From contig NZ_CP163525.1 of the NCBI RefSeq assembly GCF_041080655.1, positions 7,192,001-7,256,000 on the forward strand: a stretch of 64,000 bases of DNA, in the 5' to 3' direction. The notes under the pieces were generated by a model. It was not told the DNA's origin. It ran no database searches and saw nothing but the letters and a program-made list of their open reading frames with translations. The stretch is from Streptomyces sp. CG4 (GTDB lineage Bacteria; Actinomycetota; Actinomycetes; Streptomycetales; Streptomycetaceae). Positions 60,312-64,000 of the stretch are shown one piece after another (within the stretch, counting starts at the first letter, position 1; each line of letters starts with the position of its first letter). The translations under genes and the position numbers were made by a program.

Positions 60312-61301
60312 TCAGGGCACCACCACGATCTTCCGCCCGACCCCGGCCGCGAACTGCTCCAGCGCCTGCGGGTACCGCTCCAGCGGGATCCGGTCGCTGA
60401 TGAAGATCTCCGGGTCCAGGACCCCGTTCGCGAACAGCTCGGCCGCCCGCTCGAAGCTGTGCAGCACCGCCATGGAACCGGTGATCGTGATCTCCTGGTT
60501 GTAGACGCGGTAGGGGTCGATCGTCACCCGCGTCGCATAGTCGGCCACCCCGAACTGCAGAAACGTACCCGCCTTCGCCACCCGGTCCAGGCCGTCCTGG
60601 ATCGCGTTCGCGTTGCCGGTCGCGTCCACGACCACGTCCCAGCCGTGCGGCCGGTCCAGCTCGTCCGCGTTCGCCGCCGAGGCGGACACCCCGAGCTGCC
60701 GCGCCGTCTGAAGCCGCGCCGGGTTCACGTCGACGACGTCCACGCTCGCGGCGCCCGTCCGCTTGGCCAGCTCCAGCATCATCAGACCCATGGTCCCGGA
60801 GCCGTAGATCAGCACGTGGGCGCCCAGCCGGGACTGCAGGACGTCGTAGCCGCGCACCGCGCAGGACAGTGGCTCCACCAGGGCCGCGTCCTCGGTGCGC
60901 ACATGCTCGGGCAGCTTCACACAGTTGGCCACGGGGGCGAGCGCGTACTGGGCCGCCCCGCCCGCCGTGGTGACGCCGATCGCGGCCCACCGCTCGCACA
61001 GGTTGTTGTGGCCGGTACGGCAGTAACGGCATTCGTAGCAGTACAGGGAGGGATCGACGGCCACCCGGTCGCCGACCGCGACCTCGGTGACCTGGCTGCC
61101 GACCCCGACCACCTCGCCCGCGAACTCGTGGCCGGGGACGATCGGCAGCTTGGGCGCGAACTCGCCCTGGAGGATGTGGAGATCGGTGCCGCACAGGCCG
61201 CAGGCGGCCACTTCGACGACGACCTCGCGCGGTCCCGGCGTCGGGTCCGGCACCTCGGCGACGACGGCGTGGCCCACGGACTCGATGACGGCGGCCTTCA
61301 T
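60312..61301 (-). CDS. zinc-dependent polyol/alcohol dehydrogenase
   Basis: A 329-residue MDR-family enzyme of the sorbitol/threonine dehydrogenase type. Catalytic zinc ligands are C37 and H58 (GLCGTDLH, PGHEFAGE); the structural zinc loop is C88-x2-C91-x2-C94-x7-C102. The NAD site reads IYGSGTMGLMMLE. It overlaps the upstream permease by 4 nt (ATGA) and is the last gene of a carbohydrate-uptake operon, so it probably oxidises the imported polyol. Confidence 0.9.
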   Translation of the reverse strand: MKAAVIESVGHAVVAEVPDPTPGPREVVVEVAACGLCGTDLHILQGEFAPKLPIVPGHEFAGEVVGVGSQVTEVAVGDRVAVDPSLYCYECRYCRTGHNNLCERWAAIGVTTAGGAAQYALAPVANCVKLPEHVRTEDAALVEPLSCAVRGYDVLQSRLGAHVLIYGSGTMGLMMLELAKRTGAASVDVVDVNPARLQTARQLGVSASAANADELDRPHGWDVVVDATGNANAIQDGLDRVAKAGTFLQFGVADYATRVTIDPYRVYNQEITITGSMAVLHSFERAAELFANGVLDPEIFISDRIPLERYPQALEQFAAGVGRKIVVVP

Positions 61302-62125
61302 TTCACGGCTCCCAACGACAGACCCTGGACCAGCTTGTCCTGGGCGGCGAACCCCGCGGCGAGCACCGGCAGGGAGATGACGAGCGACGCGGCGCACACC
61401 TTGGCCAGGAACAGGCCCTGGCTGGTGATGAAACCGGTCAGGAAGACGGGGGCGGTCTCGGCGACCACGCCCGTCAGGACTCGGGCGAAGAGAAGTTCGT
61501 TCCAGCTGAAGATGAAGCAGATCAGGCCCGTGGCGGCGATGCCGGGCAGGGCGATCGGGGCGACCACGCGGGCGAGGATCGTCGGCAGCCGGGCGCCGTC
61601 GATCTGCGCCGCCTCGATCACCGCCACCGGGACCTCGGCGAGGAAGGACTGCATCATCCACACCGCGATCGGCAGGTTCATGGAGGTGTAGAGGATGACG
61701 AGGAGCCAGATGTTGTCGAGCATCCCGGTGTTCTTCGCGAACAGGTAGATCGGCAGCAGACCGGCCACCACCGGCAGCATCTTCGTGGACAGGAAGAAGA
61801 ACAGGACGTCCGTCCACTTGCGCACCCGCCGGATCGACAGCGCGTACGCCGCCGGCAGGGCCAGCAGCAGTACGAGGACCGTCGAGGCCACCGACGCCAC
61901 CCCGGAGTTGATCAGCGCGGGCCAGGGGCTCGCCCCGCCGCCGCTGCCGAAGAACTCGCGGTAGCCGTCGAGGGTCAGCGACGCGGCGAAGGACGGCGGG
62001 TTGGTCGCCGCGTCCGCCTCGGAGTGGAAGGACGTCAGCGCCATCCAGGCGATGGGCAGGAAGAACACGATGCCGACCAGCCAGGCCACCAGGCCCAGTC
62101 CGTTCCGGCGCAGTACGGCGTTCAT
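61298..62125 (-). CDS. polyol/sugar ABC permease (MalG type)
   Basis: A 275-residue inner-membrane permease with six helices and an EAA loop (IEAAQIDGARLPTILARVV). It is the second channel subunit. Its start overlaps the upstream permease stop (62122-62125). Confidence 0.92.
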   Translation of the reverse strand: MNAVLRRNGLGLVAWLVGIVFFLPIAWMALTSFHSEADAATNPPSFAASLTLDGYREFFGSGGGASPWPALINSGVASVASTVLVLLLALPAAYALSIRRVRKWTDVLFFFLSTKMLPVVAGLLPIYLFAKNTGMLDNIWLLVILYTSMNLPIAVWMMQSFLAEVPVAVIEAAQIDGARLPTILARVVAPIALPGIAATGLICFIFSWNELLFARVLTGVVAETAPVFLTGFITSQGLFLAKVCAASLVISLPVLAAGFAAQDKLVQGLSLGAVK

Positions 62126-63057
62126 GCGCGGGACACCTCCTCGCGGAACAGGGACGACACCACGCGCAGGGCGAAGGTCGCGATGATGATCGAGCCGATG
62201 ACGACCAGGACGCCGGCGGCCGAGGCGAGGCCGTTCTCGTGGGCCTGGTAGAAGCTCTGGTAGACGGTGTAGGGGAGGTTGGCGGTGCCGAGGCCGCCGG
62301 ACGTGATCGTGAAGACCGCGTCGAAGTTCTGGACGATGTAGATCGAGCCCAGCAGGGCGCCCAGTTCGAGGTAGCGGCGCAGGTGCGGGAGCGTCAGATG
62401 GCGGAAGACCTGCCAGTCGTTCGCGCCGTCCACCCGCGCGGCCTCGATCTGCTCGGGGTCACGGCTCTGCAGCCCGGCGAGCAGGATCAGCATCATGAAC
62501 GGCGTCCACTGCCACACCAGGGAGGCCTCGACCGCCAGCAGCGGGGTGTTGGAGATCCAGTCGGGCTGTGGGCCGCCCACATAGTGCAACAACCCGTTGA
62601 ACAGGCCGTATTCGGGGTTGTAGAGCACATGTTTCCAGAGCAGGGCCGAGGCCACGGGGACGACGAGGAACGGCGCGATCAGCAGGGTGCGGACCACGCC
62701 CCGGCCGAGGAACTTGCGGTCCAGGAGCAGCGCCAGCGCCAGGCCCAGGACCAGGCTGGCCAGCACCACCGTCACCGTGAGCAGCACGGTCGTCCACACC
62801 GAGTGGCGCAGGTCCGGGTCGGTCAGGACCTGGTGGTAGTTGTCGAGGCCGGTGAAGTGGCGGGCCTTCGGATAGAGGGCGTTCCAGTCGAAGAAGGAGA
62901 TCACCAGCGTGGCCACGAACGGCAGCTGGGTCACGATGATCATGAAGACGAGGGCGGGCATGAGGGGGGCCCGGGTGGCCCAGGCGCGCAGCCGGGCGGA
63001 GGGCTGCCGGGTCGCGCGTACCGGTGTTGACGCAAGGGGTGCTGTCGTCGCGGTCAT
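62122..63057 (-). CDS. polyol/sugar ABC permease (MalF type)
   Basis: A 311-residue permease with a polar, basic N-terminus (about 1-25), six helices and EAA loop EAARVDGANDWQVFRHLTLP. It overlaps the binding-protein stop by 4 nt (63054-63057). With the dehydrogenase downstream, the set resembles sorbitol/mannitol (SmoF/SmoG) importers. Confidence 0.92.
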   Translation of the reverse strand: MTATTAPLASTPVRATRQPSARLRAWATRAPLMPALVFMIIVTQLPFVATLVISFFDWNALYPKARHFTGLDNYHQVLTDPDLRHSVWTTVLLTVTVVLASLVLGLALALLLDRKFLGRGVVRTLLIAPFLVVPVASALLWKHVLYNPEYGLFNGLLHYVGGPQPDWISNTPLLAVEASLVWQWTPFMMLILLAGLQSRDPEQIEAARVDGANDWQVFRHLTLPHLRRYLELGALLGSIYIVQNFDAVFTITSGGLGTANLPYTVYQSFYQAHENGLASAAGVLVVIGSIIIATFALRVVSSLFREEVSRA

Positions 63058-64000
63058 CGTCCCTCGTACTCCTTGGAGATCTTCTCGGCGAGTTGCTGGG
63101 AGTTCCGCAGGGCCGAGTCGACGGACTGGCGTCCGGCGACGGCCGCGCTGATCTCCTGGGAGACCTTGGTGCCGAGGTCGGTGAACTCGGGGATGCCGAC
63201 GAACTGGATGCCGGGCGCGGGGCGCGGCTGTACGCCGGGGTCGCCCGGCCGGGCGGTCTCGATGGCCTGTTTCGTCATGTCCTGGAACGCGGCGGCCGTC
63301 TTGCGGTAGTCGGCGTTCGTGTACGTCGAGGCCCGCTTGCCCGCCGGTACGTCGGACCAGCCGCTGGTCCTGCCGACCAGTTGCTCGTACTCCTTACTGG
63401 ACGCCCAGGACACGAACTTCCAGGCCTTGTCCGGGTTCCGGGAGGCCTTCTGGATGCCCCAGGCCCAGGTGTAGAGCCAGCCGGAGGCCGGGGTCTTCTC
63501 CACGGGGGCGGGGGCGTAGCCGAGCTTGTCCTTGACGGGGGAGCCCTTCGCCTCCAGCAGTCCGGCCGCGGAGGTGGCGTCGTACCACATGGCGACCTTG
63601 CCCTGGGTCATGTCGTTGAGGCACTCGGCGAAGCCGGACTGGGCGGCGCCGGACTCGCCGTGCCCCCGCACCAGGTCGACGTAGAACTTGGTCGCCCGCT
63701 CGAACTCGGGGGAGTCGAGGTGGGCCTTCCAGTTCTTGTCGAACCAGGTGCCGCCGAAGGTGTTCACCATCGTGGTCAGCGGCGCGATCATCTCGCCCCA
63801 GCCGGGCAGGCCGCGCAGGCAGATGCCCTTCATGCCGGGCTCGGCGCCGTCCGCCCGCGCGGCGAGGTCGGCGACCTGCTGCCAGGTGGGGTGGGCCGGC
63901 ATGGTGAGGCCCTTCGCCGCGAACACGTCCTTGCGGTACATCAGGAAGGACGACTCGCCGTAGAACGGCTGGCCGTAGAGCTTGCCGTCGGCGGCGGTCA
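63054..64000 (-). CDS. polyol/sugar-binding protein, 5' part cut off by window edge
   Basis: The C-terminal ~315 residues of a family-1 solute-binding protein; the frame stays open to base 64000 and the start and signal peptide lie outside. Motifs are GESSFLMYRKDVFAAKG, the crossover GIQKASRNPDKAWKFVSW and AMWYDATSAAGLLEA. It is the first visible gene of the minus-strand importer operon (binding protein-permease-permease-dehydrogenase). No ATPase gene is in view, so a shared MsiK-type ATPase is likely. Confidence 0.9.
   Translation of the reverse strand, partial: TAADGKLYGQPFYGESSFLMYRKDVFAAKGLTMPAHPTWQQVADLAARADGAEPGMKGICLRGLPGWGEMIAPLTTMVNTFGGTWFDKNWKAHLDSPEFERATKFYVDLVRGHGESGAAQSGFAECLNDMTQGKVAMWYDATSAAGLLEAKGSPVKDKLGYAPAPVEKTPASGWLYTWAWGIQKASRNPDKAWKFVSWASSKEYEQLVGRTSGWSDVPAGKRASTYTNADYRKTAAAFQDMTKQAIETARPGDPGVQPRPAPGIQFVGIPEFTDLGTKVSQEISAAVAGRQSVDSALRNSQQLAEKISKEYEGR

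Overview
The window is a high-G+C (roughly 70% by eye) actinobacterial chromosome segment, almost certainly from a Streptomyces. The evidence is pervasive GC3 bias, GTG/TTG starts, ATGA/GTGA stop-start overlaps, the whiA > gap-pgk-tpiA-secG and tkt-tal-zwf-opcA-pgl gene orders, and an actinobacterial sufR-B-D-(Rieske)-C-S-U-T operon. No phage, insertion sequence, rRNA, canonical tRNA or CRISPR array was seen.

Layout. 1-11.2 kb: the 3' end of whiA, a secreted M14 carboxypeptidase, the lower-glycolysis genes gap, pgk and tpiA, then secG, an RbpA-type RNA polymerase-binding protein, an MFS transporter and pgi. 11.2-22.7 kb: an accessory block with a membrane protein, a padR-ATPase-FtsX ABC exporter operon (minus strand), and divergently a sugar-uptake block (two substrate-binding proteins, a GH13 alpha-glucosidase and two permeases). 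22.7-29.3 kb: the pentose-phosphate operon tkt-tal-zwf-opcA-pgl (minus strand). 29.6-36.6 kb: heme O synthase (ctaB), heme A synthase (ctaA), a small conserved protein, an amidohydrolase, a drug/lipid-type ABC transporter and an AAC(3)-family acetyltransferase. 36.8-43.4 kb: the SUF iron-sulfur assembly operon led by its repressor sufR. 43.5-51.2 kb: an SMR efflux/TetR pair, dapD and dapA (lysine/diaminopimelate synthesis), an ArsR-SRPBCC pair and a secreted nuclease. 51.4-54.5 kb: a hypothetical protein and a PhoX-type phosphatase behind a PHO box. 54.5-58.9 kb: a Ro60/TROVE gene preceded by a 500-bp non-coding array, a His-rich secreted repeat protein, a 2H phosphoesterase and a TetR regulator. 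59-64 kb: a tandem TerD protein and a polyol-type ABC transporter/dehydrogenase operon running off the window.

The most notable system is at 54.5-56.6 kb. Three copies of a GGTGCG-N2-GGCAG-N4-TACTTCC element, resembling the Ro-binding strand of Y RNAs, lie directly upstream of the Ro homologue. Two of them carry a circularly permuted tRNA-like module (T arm, 3' acceptor strand, loop, 5' acceptor strand, D arm). In the first, a discriminator base and CCA follow the 3' acceptor strand. These look like bacterial Y (YrlA-type) RNAs in a multi-copy arrangement.

Other highlights are a 92-bp tandem duplication that creates two translationally coupled 31-residue mini-ORFs inside an ABC transporter operon, a 188-bp tandem duplication that copies the 3' end of an amidohydrolase, an SdrD B-like domain inserted in a sugar permease, a CAAC-N6-GTTG SufR box overlapping the sufR start, and a TACCTAACA element repeated around the alpha-glucosidase locus.
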